Source: Phycisphaerae bacterium
GTDB taxonomy: Bacteria > Planctomycetota > Phycisphaerae > UBA1845
Assembly: GCA_024102815.1 (NCBI GenBank)
Contig: JAGFJJ010000031.1
Location: 1 to 64,000, forward strand
Length of the DNA stretch: 64,000 bases
Direction: 5' to 3'
Part shown: positions 1-7,920 of the stretch, one piece after another
How positions within the stretch are numbered: the first letter of the stretch is position 1
Layout: the number at the start of each line of letters is the position of its first letter
Notes under the pieces: generated by a model
Told to the model about the DNA's origin: nothing
Database searches by the model: none
What the model saw: the letters and a program-made list of their open reading frames with translations, nothing else
Made by a program: the position numbers and the translations under genes

Positions 1-283
1 CGAAGATGAAGGCCTCCCGGTAGCGGCGGCGTCCGTCGCCACGCTTCCAGCCGAAGAGGTTGCCCACGATGGCTTGTTGCCACGGCTGGAGGATGAACGG
101 CTGGCCCATCCACTCCCCGGCGGTGAAGGTAAGGCATTCGTGGAAGAAATCGACGGCGCGCTGGGCAGCGCGAACATCGAACGTGCAGCCACCGGTGTTC
201 TCGAACGGATCGTAACCGGGGATGAGGCCGTAGACTTCGTCCTGCTTCAGCTTACCCCGCCTGGAAGAACCGCGCTTTGCCAC
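1..283 (-). CDS. terL: Phage terminase large subunit, N-terminal part (runs off left edge)
   Basis: The minus-strand frame from a GTG at 281-283 stays open to base 1, about 94 codons, and is cut by the window edge. It carries the N-terminal signature of HK97-type large terminases: a short leader, then GEWMGQPFILQPWQQ and the start of the ATPase region ending in REAFIF, just before the expected Walker A. TerL is the ATP-driven motor and nuclease that packs DNA into proheads. It overlaps the 3' end of terS by 32 bases, and the order HNH, terS, terL is the common phage packaging order. The start is inferred; no strong ribosome site is seen inside terS. The rest, and any head genes, should lie left of the window. 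Confidence 0.8.
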   Translation of the reverse strand, partial: MAKRGSSRRGKLKQDEVYGLIPGYDPFENTGGCTFDVRAAQRAVDFFHECLTFTAGEWMGQPFILQPWQQAIVGNLFGWKRGDGRRRYREAFIF

Positions 284-740
284 TGGCGGCCTCCTGCTTC
301 TGCGGGGCGAGTTGGATACGGGCTCTGGCGCTGGGTGTCATGCCGAACTCGGCTTCGAGCCGCGTGAGCTGTGTGGCCAGCTTGTTGGCGATGGCGACCT
401 GTGGCCACTGCTGGAAGCACTTCACGGCGCCGTCGTCAGTCTTGATGGGGTACATCTCCCCGCGCTGGTCGATGAACTGCTCGGCCTTGCGCCAGCGACT
501 CCACAGGCGGCAGTAGCGGCCGAGGGCGTTGCCGTCCACGCGGGTCAGCACGCCCATGACCTCGAGCAGCGGAACAAGATGATCCCAGGCCATGCCAGCG
601 TCTTCGTCGAGCCAGTCGGGGCGGTCGGGAACGCCATCGGGGCCACGGACCTCCTGCTCCTCGCGCTTGCGCGTGACACGTTTGCTGCCGCGAAGCTTCA
701 GCAGCGGCGTCGGCGTTGGGGCTGGTCCGCGTCGTCCCAT
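252..740 (-). CDS. terS: Phage terminase small subunit, P27 family
   Basis: A 162-residue protein starting MGRRGPAPTPTPLLKLRGS, the typical opening of P27-type small terminases, followed by a helical body with WxxLVPLLEVMGVLTRVDG and a C-terminal stretch FGMTPSARARIQL that is also characteristic of the family. TerS recognises the packaging site on phage DNA and loads TerL. I chose ATG 738-740; an in-frame TTG at 752 would add four residues. The gene lies between an HNH endonuclease and terL. A phased RAGC word array ends about 10 bases upstream of the start, a natural place for a packaging-initiation site. Confidence 0.85.
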   Translation of the reverse strand: MGRRGPAPTPTPLLKLRGSKRVTRKREEQEVRGPDGVPDRPDWLDEDAGMAWDHLVPLLEVMGVLTRVDGNALGRYCRLWSRWRKAEQFIDQRGEMYPIKTDDGAVKCFQQWPQVAIANKLATQLTRLEAEFGMTPSARARIQLAPQKQEAASGKARFFQAG

Positions 741-750
741 GATTCTATCC

Positions 751-895
751 AAGCATTGCCATGAGCCTGTCCGAGCCTGCGCAGAGCTTTTCGTGAGCTT
801 TCATGAGCAAATCCAAGCCTGTCACAAGCTTTTTCATGAGCAAGGCAGAGCATCGCACAAGCATCCCCAAGCTTTGCACAGAGCATTGCGCAAGC
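751..895. repeat. Phased array of 14 RAGC words (candidate pac/TerS-binding site)
   Basis: On the plus strand the tetramer AAGC or GAGC begins at 751, 763, 773, 784, 795, 805, 815, 826, 838, 848, 859, 869, 881 and 892. The intervals are 10, 11 or 12 bases, mean 10.85, close to one DNA turn. The filler between words is degenerate (often TTGC or CTGYC). Intervals of 10 and 11 do not keep a reading frame, so a purely protein-level cause such as a leucine repeat is unlikely. It sits directly upstream of terS. Binding by a TerS ring is inference. A 60-codon TTG-initiated minus frame (745-927) covers it but has no convincing ribosome site. Confidence 0.7.
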
Positions 896-1055
896 AAATC
901 GGGGTCGTAGCGTTTCTCACGGGCCAACCTGCGTTCTCGGCAGCGCCAGGGCGGTTTTCATGTTTCGACCCCTCCCCCCCATACGAAAACCGGGGGAGAA
1001 ACGCGTGTCGGTGGCGACGTGGTATACACCGAAAATCCGTAGATATTTGACCGGC

Positions 1056-1376
1056 CTACCGGTCGTTAGGTGAGTTCCCGAAGCCACCGTCATACTTCAC
1101 CGTCTTCTTCGAATGACAACTTGCGCAGAGCGTCTGCAAGTTCGATTCATTGTGCGTTCCGCCACGCGCCAGCGGCACGATGTGATCGACGACTTCGCCG
1201 GCGACGACGCGCCCGTCGTGATCGTTGAACGGGTCCTCGCACAGCGGATGCTTCATCAGGTACCAGCGTCGTACGCGCTGCCAGTGGCGGTCGTACCCAC
1301 GTTGCGATGGCGACGGTCGTTGGCCGACACGCTTGATGACAGGCATCGATCGATGTCGCTTGGGCGCGTAGGGCAT
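1056..1376 (-). CDS. HNH endonuclease (phage packaging-associated)
   Basis: A protein of 106 residues with a basic N-terminus and a complete HNH nuclease core: CEDP, then VVDHIVPLARGGTHNESNL, then LCASCHSKK, giving the DH, N and zinc-cysteine positions of the beta-beta-alpha metal fold. Small HNH nucleases beside terminase genes assist packaging in many HK97-like phages. I chose ATG at 1374-1376 (MPYAPKRHRS); an in-frame upstream start at 1397 adds seven residues. The stop codon is TAG, of possible note given the amber suppressor tRNA in this element. About 300 bases separate it from terS. Confidence 0.85.
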   Translation of the reverse strand: MPYAPKRHRSMPVIKRVGQRPSPSQRGYDRHWQRVRRWYLMKHPLCEDPFNDHDGRVVAGEVVDHIVPLARGGTHNESNLQTLCASCHSKKTVKYDGGFGNSPNDR

Positions 1377-1462
1377 GGTCGTTCTCCATCGCTCCAATCA
1401 TACGCACGCAATCGGCATGTCATTCCAATCGTTGGAACACGTTGAGCGTGGAATGCGTACGC

Positions 1463-1621
1463 TCACTCCTGCACCAAGCGGAACCGATAGCCGCACTGCT
1501 CATTCATGCACCGCACCCACGACAGCGCGCTGCCGTCGCCCTGGTCGCTGACGGTGCGGTATTTGCGTAGCCGTACGCCGCCGCATCGCGGGCAGCGCGG
1601 GCGTTCGACGGTGATGGTCAT
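1463..1621 (-). CDS. Small zinc-ribbon protein
   Basis: A 52-residue protein beginning MTITVERPRCPRCGG with a CPRCG knuckle and a second pair in VRCMNEQCGYRF, i.e. a four-cysteine zinc ribbon. Such small ribbons are frequent in phage early or transcription-related regions and can act as regulators, but no specific function can be read here. I chose ATG 1619-1621; an upstream start would add 14 unrelated-looking residues. It is followed downstream by the HNH gene on the same strand. Confidence 0.6.
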   Translation of the reverse strand: MTITVERPRCPRCGGVRLRKYRTVSDQGDGSALSWVRCMNEQCGYRFRLVQE

Positions 1622-1785
1622 CAGGCGTCTTTTGGGTGATTCAGGCTTATCTTGAAAGCACATCGATGCGGCCCTCCTTGGACCAAGGCAATGGCGGGAA
1701 TTCCCCGGGAATTAGCTTGATTCCGTTGGCAACCGTTGCCCTCATGTGGGTGTACGCATGGGGCGTACCGAACACGGAGAAGAAC

Positions 1786-2130
1786 ATGATGACGAACAAC
1801 ATGCCCGAGACGACCAACGACGAGCCGGCGGACCTGCTGGACACGCTCAAGATCACCGAGGTGCAACCACGGGACGCCGGTGGCTCGTGGGTGATGGGCA
1901 ACATCGGTGGCCACCGCTTCGACGCGCTCGTGTTCCCCGAGCATGCCGCCTTCCCCGATTACGAATTGGACGCGAGTCGCATTTCCAAGCTCTGGGTCCA
2001 GCGCATCGCCGACCGCGCGGTGGTGGTCAATTTCGACCGCGGCTGGGACGTTCGGCCGACGACACCGGTTGCCGAGGAAATCGTCGACCTGTTGGTCGCC
2101 GGATTGGCCGAGACCGTTTGCGCCGATTGA
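1786..2130 (+). CDS. Conserved phage/mobile-element protein (DUF7678-like)
   Basis: A 114-residue acidic protein starting at ATG 1786 (a second ATG follows at once), preceded by GGAGAAG. After a disordered, charged N-terminus it has a compact domain: GSWVMGNIGGHRFDALVFPEHA, here quoted in two parts as GSWVMGNIGG and HRFDALVFPEHA, then ISKLWVQRI and VVVNFDRGWD. This resembles small mobile-element proteins I associate with DUF7678; the family name is from memory, not a search. It heads a short plus-strand run of four small genes that points against the surrounding minus-strand genes. Function unknown. Confidence 0.6.
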   Translation: MMTNNMPETTNDEPADLLDTLKITEVQPRDAGGSWVMGNIGGHRFDALVFPEHAAFPDYELDASRISKLWVQRIADRAVVVNFDRGWDVRPTTPVAEEIVDLLVAGLAETVCAD

Positions 2131-2208
2131 ACAGGTTGCAGAGGCAATAGATTCAAGACCATTTGGCCGCGTCGCGTCGACGTGGCAGGAACCAAACATA
2201 GGAGAAGA

Positions 2209-2580
2209 ATGATGGAAACGACAAAGAGGACCGGATCGAAGAAGTCGAAGCGCGCCGCCAAGGCGAAGAAAGCCGCGACCAAGTCCACGGCGAAGAATGC
2301 CAGCGCGAAGGGCACCAAAGCCGAGAAGGTCGCCAAGCCCAAGCGTACCAGCGCGTTGGACGCCGCCGCGACGGTTCTCAAGAGCGCCGGCAGGCCGATG
2401 CGAGCGCAGGAACTCATCGCCTTGATGGCCGAGAACGGCCTGTGGTCCAGCCCGGCAGGGCGAACGCCTTCGAGCACCTTGTACGCCGCAATGATTCGCG
2501 AGATCAGCGCCAAGGGTAAGGACGCCCGCTTCCGCAAGGTCGATCGCGGGCAGTTCGAATTCAACGCGGGGGGCAAGTGA
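2209..2580 (+). CDS. Lysine-rich tail plus HARE-HTH domain DNA-binding protein
   Basis: A 123-residue protein. Residues 1 to about 45 are very rich in Lys and Ala, like histone H1-type tails, and residues about 46 to 123 form a winged-helix HARE-HTH domain ([51 protein letters not shown]). HARE-HTH domains link nucleic-acid binding to chromatin or restriction-type proteins. Start ATG 2209 follows GGAGAAGA; the next codon is also ATG. The stop TGA overlaps the ATG of the next small gene (TGATG), so the two are probably translated together. Confidence 0.75.
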   Translation: MMETTKRTGSKKSKRAAKAKKAATKSTAKNASAKGTKAEKVAKPKRTSALDAAATVLKSAGRPMRAQELIALMAENGLWSSPAGRTPSSTLYAAMIREISAKGKDARFRKVDRGQFEFNAGGK

Positions 2581-2756
2581 TGACCAGCCACGACAACGGA
2601 CGCGAGCCGATCGATCCCGTCGCGTTGGAAGACGCCTGTCCGCAATGCGGCGAGCGCGAATGCGACGAACTGGTCTGGCTCGACGACGAGCGCGTCGAAT
2701 GCCAGCGGTGCAAGACGGTCTACCGACCGGACACGCGAGACCCGTCGTCCGAGTAG
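2580..2756 (+). CDS. 58-residue zinc-ribbon protein
   Basis: A short frame starting at ATG 2580, which overlaps the stop of the HARE-HTH gene as TGATG, and ending in TAG at 2754-2756. The product has two cysteine pairs, CPQCG and CQRCK, with an acidic linker, so a zinc ribbon is predicted. Tight coupling to the previous gene and the intact four-cysteine pattern support a real gene despite its size. Reading through its amber stop would add 39 codons and end at a TGA overlapping the next gene's ATG; I treat that as chance. Confidence 0.65.
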   Translation: MTSHDNGREPIDPVALEDACPQCGERECDELVWLDDERVECQRCKTVYRPDTRDPSSE

Positions 2757-2878
2757 TCCACGTCACGAACCCTCCACCAACGCCTCGCATTCTCGCGGGG
2801 CGTCTCTCCGGTTGGACGGTGGCGCCACGGCTATCGTTCAGCATTGCACGCGTCCCGGTCTCCGTTATCATCCGGCTC

Positions 2879-3175
2879 ATGAGCGGCGGCGCGGTCATCG
2901 TCATGAAACAGAACCGGTACCTTCGGCGCTTTCGCCAGGCCCGGGCCGATGCTGCCTCCAGGGCTTGCACGCTTGAAGAACTCAGCTTGCGGGATTCGTG
3001 GCTGTTTCGGCGCATGGCGGCGCGAGGGGTCTTTGTACAGGTGGAAGGCGACCGCTGGTATATCGATGCCGTGGCCGCGGAATCATTTTTGCGCCGCCGG
3101 GCGAGGATCATGCTCACGCTCGCCGCTGTTGGCGTCTTGATCATCATTATCGTGATGGTCCTGCTGGCTCGTTAG
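2879..3175 (+). CDS. Small membrane protein with helical N-terminus
   Basis: A 98-residue protein starting at ATG 2879 (ATG 2903 possible). The N-terminal two thirds are basic and helical (NRYLRRFRQARADAASR, LSLRDSWLFRRMAARGVFV), followed by DRWYIDAVAAESFLRRR and one hydrophobic segment (LTLAAVGVLIIIIVMVLLA) at the very C-terminus, so a tail-anchored inner-membrane topology is predicted. Its 3' end overlaps the converging methyltransferase gene by 29 bases. No function recognised. Confidence 0.6.
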   Translation: MSGGAVIVMKQNRYLRRFRQARADAASRACTLEELSLRDSWLFRRMAARGVFVQVEGDRWYIDAVAAESFLRRRARIMLTLAAVGVLIIIIVMVLLAR

Positions 3176-4556
3176 GGACAGCGACAGCATCCGGGACATC
3201 CTTCGCGGCAGACGAGGCCGACTGACAAGAGGATACGCATTCCGCTCTCCGTCCCGTAAACTTCTCCCACCTAGCGACGATGACATCCGCGTACAACGGG
3301 TCCAACTCCATCAAATACGCTCGCCTTCCCGTCTGCTCGGCCGCGATCAGCGTCGAACCGCTCCCTCCGAACAAGTCGAGTACATGTTCGCCGACGCGCG
3401 ATGAGTATTGAATCGCCCGCACGGCCAGCTCGACGGGCTTCTCAGTGAGGTGAATCATCGATTGGGGGTTCACCTTCTTCACATGCCAAAGGTCAGTCAC
3501 ATTGTTCGGGCCGAAGAAGGAATGGGCTGCGCCTTCACGCCAGCAATAGAAACACCATTCGTGTGCACCCATGAAGTCTTTTCTGGTCAAGACGGGATGT
3601 TCCTTGTCCCAGATAATGGCTTGGCTGAAATACAGACCCGCCTCCTTCAATGCGGCGGGATAGTTGGCACAATTGGCATAACCACCCCAGACATACGCCA
3701 CGCGGCCGGGGAGTAGCACGCGGCCGATCTGTCCGAACCAAGCCCGCAGCAACTGCGCGAACTGATCGTCACTCACGAAGTCGTTCTCCAACGGCCTGTC
3801 CTTCGCGCGCAGCTTCGCTGTTGTCTTCTTTGCCTTGGAATGACCACGAGCCAGGTCGAAACCCTGATGATGGGTGAGACCCCGCCTCTTGCCGTTGGCG
3901 CTGCTTTCCGCCGCCGGGAACGACGACAATCCCGCGCAGATGGCGTTATTCGAACGCGGTTCGACCTTGACGTTGTATGGCGGGTCGCAGTTACAAAGAT
4001 GGATCACTTGGTCGTCCAGCAATTGGTCCACATCGTGGACGCTTCCGCTGTCGCCGCACAACAATCGATGATCCCCCAGCAGCCACAGATCGCCGCGTTT
4101 CGTGGTCGCCTCGTCCGGCGGCGCGGGAATCTCATCCGGACCGCATTCGCCTTCCTTGACGCCGGGGTCGAGGAACCGCGACAGCTCGTCGTCCGTGAAT
4201 CCCAACAGCGACAGGTCGATGTCCATCGTCTGGAGCGCGGCCAGTTCTGCCGGGAGCATGTCCAGATTCCACTGGGCCAATTCGTTGAGTCGATTGTCCG
4301 CCAACCGGTAGGCGCGGCACTGGGCCGGCGTTAGCTCGGTGGCGACGTGGACGGGAATCTTCTCCAGCCCCAACTGCTTGGCGGCTTTCCACCTCGTGTG
4401 ACCGACGACGATCACGCCGTCGCCGTCCACGACCACCGGCTGACGGAAGCCGAACTCCTGGATGGACCTTGCCACCGCCGCCACGGCCTCGTCGTTGGTT
4501 CTCGGGTTGTCCGGATACGGCCGGATGTCGGCCACCGGGCGCATTTGGATCTTCAT
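3147..4556 (-). CDS. ParB-like nuclease domain fused to DNA methyltransferase
   Basis: A 469-residue protein with two parts. Residues 1 to about 125 form a ParB/sulfiredoxin-like domain (IRPYPDNPRTN, VVVGHTRWKAAKQLG). Residues about 150 to 440 form a DNA adenine or N4-cytosine methyltransferase in beta order: catalytic CDPPYN first, SAM-binding LDLFGGSGSTLIAAEQ later, with TEKPVEL between. Such fusions are common in prophages and may guard phage DNA from restriction. ATG 4554-4556 is preceded by GGAGG at good spacing. The last 35 residues are low-complexity. No partner restriction enzyme is in the window, so a solitary methyltransferase is likely. Confidence 0.9.
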   Translation of the reverse strand: MKIQMRPVADIRPYPDNPRTNDEAVAAVARSIQEFGFRQPVVVDGDGVIVVGHTRWKAAKQLGLEKIPVHVATELTPAQCRAYRLADNRLNELAQWNLDMLPAELAALQTMDIDLSLLGFTDDELSRFLDPGVKEGECGPDEIPAPPDEATTKRGDLWLLGDHRLLCGDSGSVHDVDQLLDDQVIHLCNCDPPYNVKVEPRSNNAICAGLSSFPAAESSANGKRRGLTHHQGFDLARGHSKAKKTTAKLRAKDRPLENDFVSDDQFAQLLRAWFGQIGRVLLPGRVAYVWGGYANCANYPAALKEAGLYFSQAIIWDKEHPVLTRKDFMGAHEWCFYCWREGAAHSFFGPNNVTDLWHVKKVNPQSMIHLTEKPVELAVRAIQYSSRVGEHVLDLFGGSGSTLIAAEQTGRRAYLMELDPLYADVIVARWEKFTGRRAECVSSCQSASSAAKDVPDAVAVPNEPAGPSR

Positions 4557-4792
4557 TTCACAACCTCCGTTGTCTCACGCGGCGTCCTGGCGCCGCGTTC
4601 CATTCCTTGGCCACGTAACCGCCCCCTTGGGTCCCCCAACGCCGCCCCGTGGCCAGACGGGCCACCGTGGGGCGAGATCGCGGGCCGGGTGGCCGTTGGG
4701 TACGCGGTCGTTCCAGGGACGCCCAGCACGCGGACACGACCTGCTCCAGTACACGCGGAGGTACTTGGGGGGATGGTGGTAGGCCTCACCAA

Positions 4793-4985
4793 CTTCTGCA
4801 TTGCGAGGGCCTCGCGCGCGTGGGGTGCCGAACATGCGGAACATGCGGAACATGACCGCATACAGACCACCAACTTCCGCATGTTTTTCATCTTCCGCAT
4901 CCCCTGTGTCTCAGGACCGAACGTCAACTTCCGCAACTTCCGCATCTCCGGGGGTCTACGCGCGCGCACGAGACGCATGCGGAAC
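4793..4985. repeat. Iteron-like cluster of TTCCGCA words
   Basis: The stretch 4557-4955 holds no convincing gene. It contains seven exact copies of TTCCGCA or its complement: as TGCGGAA at 4834-4842, 4843-4851 (perfect 9-base tandem ATGCGGAAC) and 4977-4985; as TTCCGCA at 4874-4882, 4892-4900, 4928-4936 and 4937-4945 (tandem). A one-mismatch copy is at 4793-4801. The last copy falls inside the primase 3' end. Iterons beside a replication gene suggest an origin or a regulator-binding region; that role is inference. Confidence 0.6.
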
Positions 4986-6986
4986 TTGCCCGTTGCCTTC
5001 ACCCATGACAAACCACTCCGGCGGAGAACGGTCGGCCAACCAATACCACCACTCAGCGGGATCGGTTTCCGGCCGGCGCTCGAAGCAAAGTCGACCCGCC
5101 TTGCGCAGGTCCGTCCGGGCCCGCTCGAAGGCGTCCATGCTGAACTGCCGATCGGTTTCGACCTCCGAGAGTGCTTTGACATTGAGGTCGGCCGCGGTCA
5201 TGGGTCCCAAGTCCAGAGCATTCGCAATGAACTCCGCCGCGCACTCCCGCTTGGACTTGCGACCCTCGCCCTTGCGCTGACCAATGAGCATCTCACCCGG
5301 AGTGAATGTGACGGGTGCGAAGTCGTAGTGGATGTACGGCGCCCCGGTGTCGGCGACCCGAATCTTCCACGACAGCGGGTCCGGCGTCGGACCGATGGAG
5401 AACTTGATCCACATGGCGACGCGCCGGGGGTTCTTCTCCTCCGCGGGCTCGTTCGGGTCGGTGCCGATGAATACCACGCAACGCATGGCTTCCGTCCACG
5501 CCGTGGAACCGGCGATGCGCTCCAAGGGGTCGGTATTCCGCCAGTCTTTGTTGGGGTGTTTGATAATCAGAACAGCGCAACCGACGGTTTCGGCCAGGGC
5601 CTTCAGGGGCTGGATGATCTCGTTACGGACCTGTTCGTTGCTGTTTTGCTCAACGCTGCCCAGGTAGCTGGTTACCGGCGAGACGACAATCAAGCCAACG
5701 TCGCCGATACGCCGGGCGAGCCGATGAATCTTCTCAACGTCCCGCTGGATGCTGATGAACCGGGTCCGGTCGGGATTGTCGGTAGGGGCGCCCTGCACGC
5801 AGCGGATTCGGGTCAAATCGGCGCCGGCGGCCGCGAGTCGGGGAACGATGGAAGATTCGAGGTGTTCTTCGGCTTCGAGCAGAATCGCGCTACGGGGGGC
5901 GCGCCGCGGTCCGGTTCGATCGTCCGGCCAGGGCGAGCCCGTGGTGATTCTGGCGATGATGTCGTAGGCGAACAGGTTCTTAGACGCGCACTGTCTGCCG
6001 CCAAGGAGCGTGCAGGATTCCGAGGGAATTCGCCCATCCCACAGGAATGGCTGTGCGCGAGGGGTGACGTCCGCGAGCCGCACGATAACGAGGTCGGGCT
6101 CCTCCTCGACGACAGGGGCCATTTCCACCAATTCTTCGAGCTCGTGGCGGATGTCGTCGTCGGTGGCCCCATTCTCACGGCGCATCGCAACGAACTGTTC
6201 AATGTCGTCGCCGTCGTTTACGACCGGAAGGCGGACCACCCTGATCATTGGAGCAGGGCTCAGCCGTTTGAGTGCCTCAAGTACATCCTTCGTGTGCGTC
6301 TCGCCGGCGGCGTCGTGATCGGGGCAGATGATGATGGTCTTCCCGGCCAGGGGAGACCAGTCAGTCTTCGAAACGGCCTTGGCGCCGTGGGCGTTGGTTG
6401 TGGCGATCAGGCCAAGTTCACGGAAGAGTTCGACGCATTTCTCACCCTCGCAAAGCCAGATGATCTTCGCATCGAGCAATTCGGGCAGGCCGTAGAGCGG
6501 CAGCAATCCGGGCGGGTCGCCGAGACGCCAGCCGGTGGGGGAGGGGCGCAGGGGGCGATACTGTTTGGGCCTGCTGCGCCGACAGTCGTCGAAGCGCAGG
6601 ACGCGGAAGACCTCATCCCCGTCCGCATTCTGGTATACCCAGGCGCCGCTGAGCCGTCCCCCGAGTGATCGCGCCAGGTGGGCCTTCGCTGCCGATTCCG
6701 TCGGGAAGGCGCGACCATTGTTCGACGGTGCCCGGCTGGCCTTCACTGTCGGCAAAGGCGAACGTTCCGGAAAAGCGTCCGAAGGCTTCAAGCCCACGGA
6801 ATTGAGGATGTCATTGAATTCACAGTTGGCGTGGCAGGTCGCGAGCAATCTGCCGTCGTCGCCCCGGCCAACGGAAAGGCTGGGGTTGCGGTCCGCGTGG
6901 GCGGGGCATTTTGCCGTCCACTGGTTCGGTCCCGCTGCGCGGACGCCGTCGAGCAAGTCGAGAAACCCGGCCACCGGATCCGTCAT
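4956..6986 (-). CDS. Primase/RepA-type replication protein (CHC2 zinc finger, Toprim, RecA-like ATPase)
   Basis: A 676-residue protein. An N-terminal CHC2-type zinc motif (CPAHADRNPSL, CHANCEF) is followed by a Toprim domain (LCEGEKCVEL near 180, CPDHDAAG near 230) and an AAA_25/RepA-like ATPase from about 330. This architecture initiates replication in phages and plasmids by primer synthesis and helicase loading. Oddly, the expected Walker A reads GGRQCASKN, lacking the usual GxGK[ST] residues, while the surrounding strands (TLLGG, LIVVSPVTSYLG) look normal. Its start overlaps the stop of the upstream gene by four bases, so they are coupled. Iteron-like repeats lie at its 3' end. Stop is TAG. 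Confidence 0.85.
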   Translation of the reverse strand: MTDPVAGFLDLLDGVRAAGPNQWTAKCPAHADRNPSLSVGRGDDGRLLATCHANCEFNDILNSVGLKPSDAFPERSPLPTVKASRAPSNNGRAFPTESAAKAHLARSLGGRLSGAWVYQNADGDEVFRVLRFDDCRRSRPKQYRPLRPSPTGWRLGDPPGLLPLYGLPELLDAKIIWLCEGEKCVELFRELGLIATTNAHGAKAVSKTDWSPLAGKTIIICPDHDAAGETHTKDVLEALKRLSPAPMIRVVRLPVVNDGDDIEQFVAMRRENGATDDDIRHELEELVEMAPVVEEEPDLVIVRLADVTPRAQPFLWDGRIPSESCTLLGGRQCASKNLFAYDIIARITTGSPWPDDRTGPRRAPRSAILLEAEEHLESSIVPRLAAAGADLTRIRCVQGAPTDNPDRTRFISIQRDVEKIHRLARRIGDVGLIVVSPVTSYLGSVEQNSNEQVRNEIIQPLKALAETVGCAVLIIKHPNKDWRNTDPLERIAGSTAWTEAMRCVVFIGTDPNEPAEEKNPRRVAMWIKFSIGPTPDPLSWKIRVADTGAPYIHYDFAPVTFTPGEMLIGQRKGEGRKSKRECAAEFIANALDLGPMTAADLNVKALSEVETDRQFSMDAFERARTDLRKAGRLCFERRPETDPAEWWYWLADRSPPEWFVMGEGNGQVPHASRARA

Positions 6987-7297
6987 TGACCGACCGCCTC
7001 GGCTTCGGATGAACGGGTTATCGGTGGATGATCAACGGCGCGGACCGTGAAGGCTGCCTCGCCGAACTCCTTTGTCAGATAGCCCGTGAAAAGCTGGCAG
7101 ATGGCGTGTCCGACTTCGCTACGTGCATCAATGGCGATTATCCGGCGCGCCTGATCGATGGAGTACGCGGCGTCCATCCGCACGGTGGATTCACCGAATA
7201 GGCCCTTCGCGCCTATTAATGCGAGGTGCAGCGTGCACTCGACATCCGCAATTGCGGCTTGTTCGTTGAATTCATAGCGATAGATCGCTGACATCAT
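6983..7297 (-). CDS. Conserved hypothetical phage protein
   Basis: A 104-residue protein starting MMSAIYRYEFNEQ; ATG 7295-7297 chosen because a GAGAGATG purine stretch precedes it (a GTG at 7312 would add five residues). The sequence alternates short hydrophobic strands (VECTLHLALIGAKGL, SIDQARRIIAIDARSEVG) and a helix (AICQLFTGYLTKEFGEAAF), suggesting an alpha/beta fold. It sits between the sigma-like gene and the primase, with a four-base overlap to the primase, so a replication accessory role is plausible, but I recognise no family. Confidence 0.6.
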   Translation of the reverse strand: MMSAIYRYEFNEQAAIADVECTLHLALIGAKGLFGESTVRMDAAYSIDQARRIIAIDARSEVGHAICQLFTGYLTKEFGEAAFTVRAVDHPPITRSSEAEAVGQ

Positions 7298-7325
7298 TGG
7301 GGCATCTCTCACTCGAAAGAAGCTT

Positions 7326-7916
7326 CTATTCTTTACTTACGCCGTTGCTCTTGGAGTTGGCCGGTCCGTCCGTGAGGTAAGCATCGAGTCCTGCCGACGC
7401 GAATACGTTGCGCAATGTTTGAAGGCGGCCCCGCACCTGCCCACGGGTCAGGCCCAGCCGGCGTGCCGCTTCGGAGACCGGCTCCTGCATCAGGAGAACG
7501 CAGAGAGATTGCAGATCGGCTTCCAAGCGACGGACGGCGTCTTCCACGTCTATTGCCAGATCGGCCTGTGAACAGCCCGTTTCGTGATGCGGATCGACAA
7601 CGTCTTCGCAATCGGAGCATTCGTCAGTCGAATGCCCATCCAACGACACGCTCCTTCTGAAATCGCGGCATTGGGCGAACCTCTGCCGCAGAATCGACGC
7701 GATCCTGCTGCTGACAATTCGGTCGGCATACGTGTTGCGACTGCCTCGATTCGGATCAAAACCTGTCATCCGCTGAATCAAATGCAGCGCGAGGTCCTGC
7801 TCGAGGTCGGCACTATCGGAGCCGGTGAAACCGTATTTGCCGACAAGTTGATGGGCCTTCACGCGAATCAAGTTGGCTTCGTAATCACTGAGTGCTTGCA
7901 GACATCCCGTGTCCAA
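7326..7916 (-). CDS. Sigma-70-family-like transcription factor (phage)
   Basis: A 196-residue protein with sigma-like layout: a region-2-type segment in residues about 25 to 90 (DLEQDLALHLIQRM, FDPNRGSRNTYADRIVSSR) and a region-4-type HTH near 150 to 180 (EPVSEAARRLGLTRGQVRGRLQTLR). It is probably a mobile-element regulator that redirects RNA polymerase. The start is TTG 7914-7916, preceded five bases away by AGGAGG; that ribosome site is the 3' arm of a perfect seven-pair hairpin, so translation is probably controlled. The stop is TAG. Assignment to a specific sigma group is not possible by eye. Confidence 0.75.
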   Translation of the reverse strand: MDTGCLQALSDYEANLIRVKAHQLVGKYGFTGSDSADLEQDLALHLIQRMTGFDPNRGSRNTYADRIVSSRIASILRQRFAQCRDFRRSVSLDGHSTDECSDCEDVVDPHHETGCSQADLAIDVEDAVRRLEADLQSLCVLLMQEPVSEAARRLGLTRGQVRGRLQTLRNVFASAGLDAYLTDGPANSKSNGVSKE

Positions 7917-7920
7917 GGTT

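Noticed and set aside
751-895. CRISPR array
   Set aside because: The unit is about 11 bases with only four conserved positions and no spacer-repeat layout; no cas genes.
745-927. A leucine-rich 60-codon frame over the RAGC array
   Set aside because: TTG start without ribosome site; the word spacing of 10-11 bases breaks codon register, so DNA-level phasing is the better explanation. Kept as an alternative.
2754-2882. UAG read-through extension of the small zinc-ribbon protein
   Set aside because: The 39-codon extension is Arg/Ser-rich without a domain; equally long open extensions occur by chance in this GC-rich DNA.
1621-3147. A 508-codon minus-strand frame across the small plus-strand genes
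   Set aside because: Arg/Gly-rich without domains; the plus strand carries four genes with ribosome sites and known motifs.
4347-6668. A 773-codon plus-strand open frame opposite the primase gene
   Set aside because: It is antisense to a protein with clear zinc, Toprim and ATPase motifs, has no recognisable domain and is explained by third-position GC.
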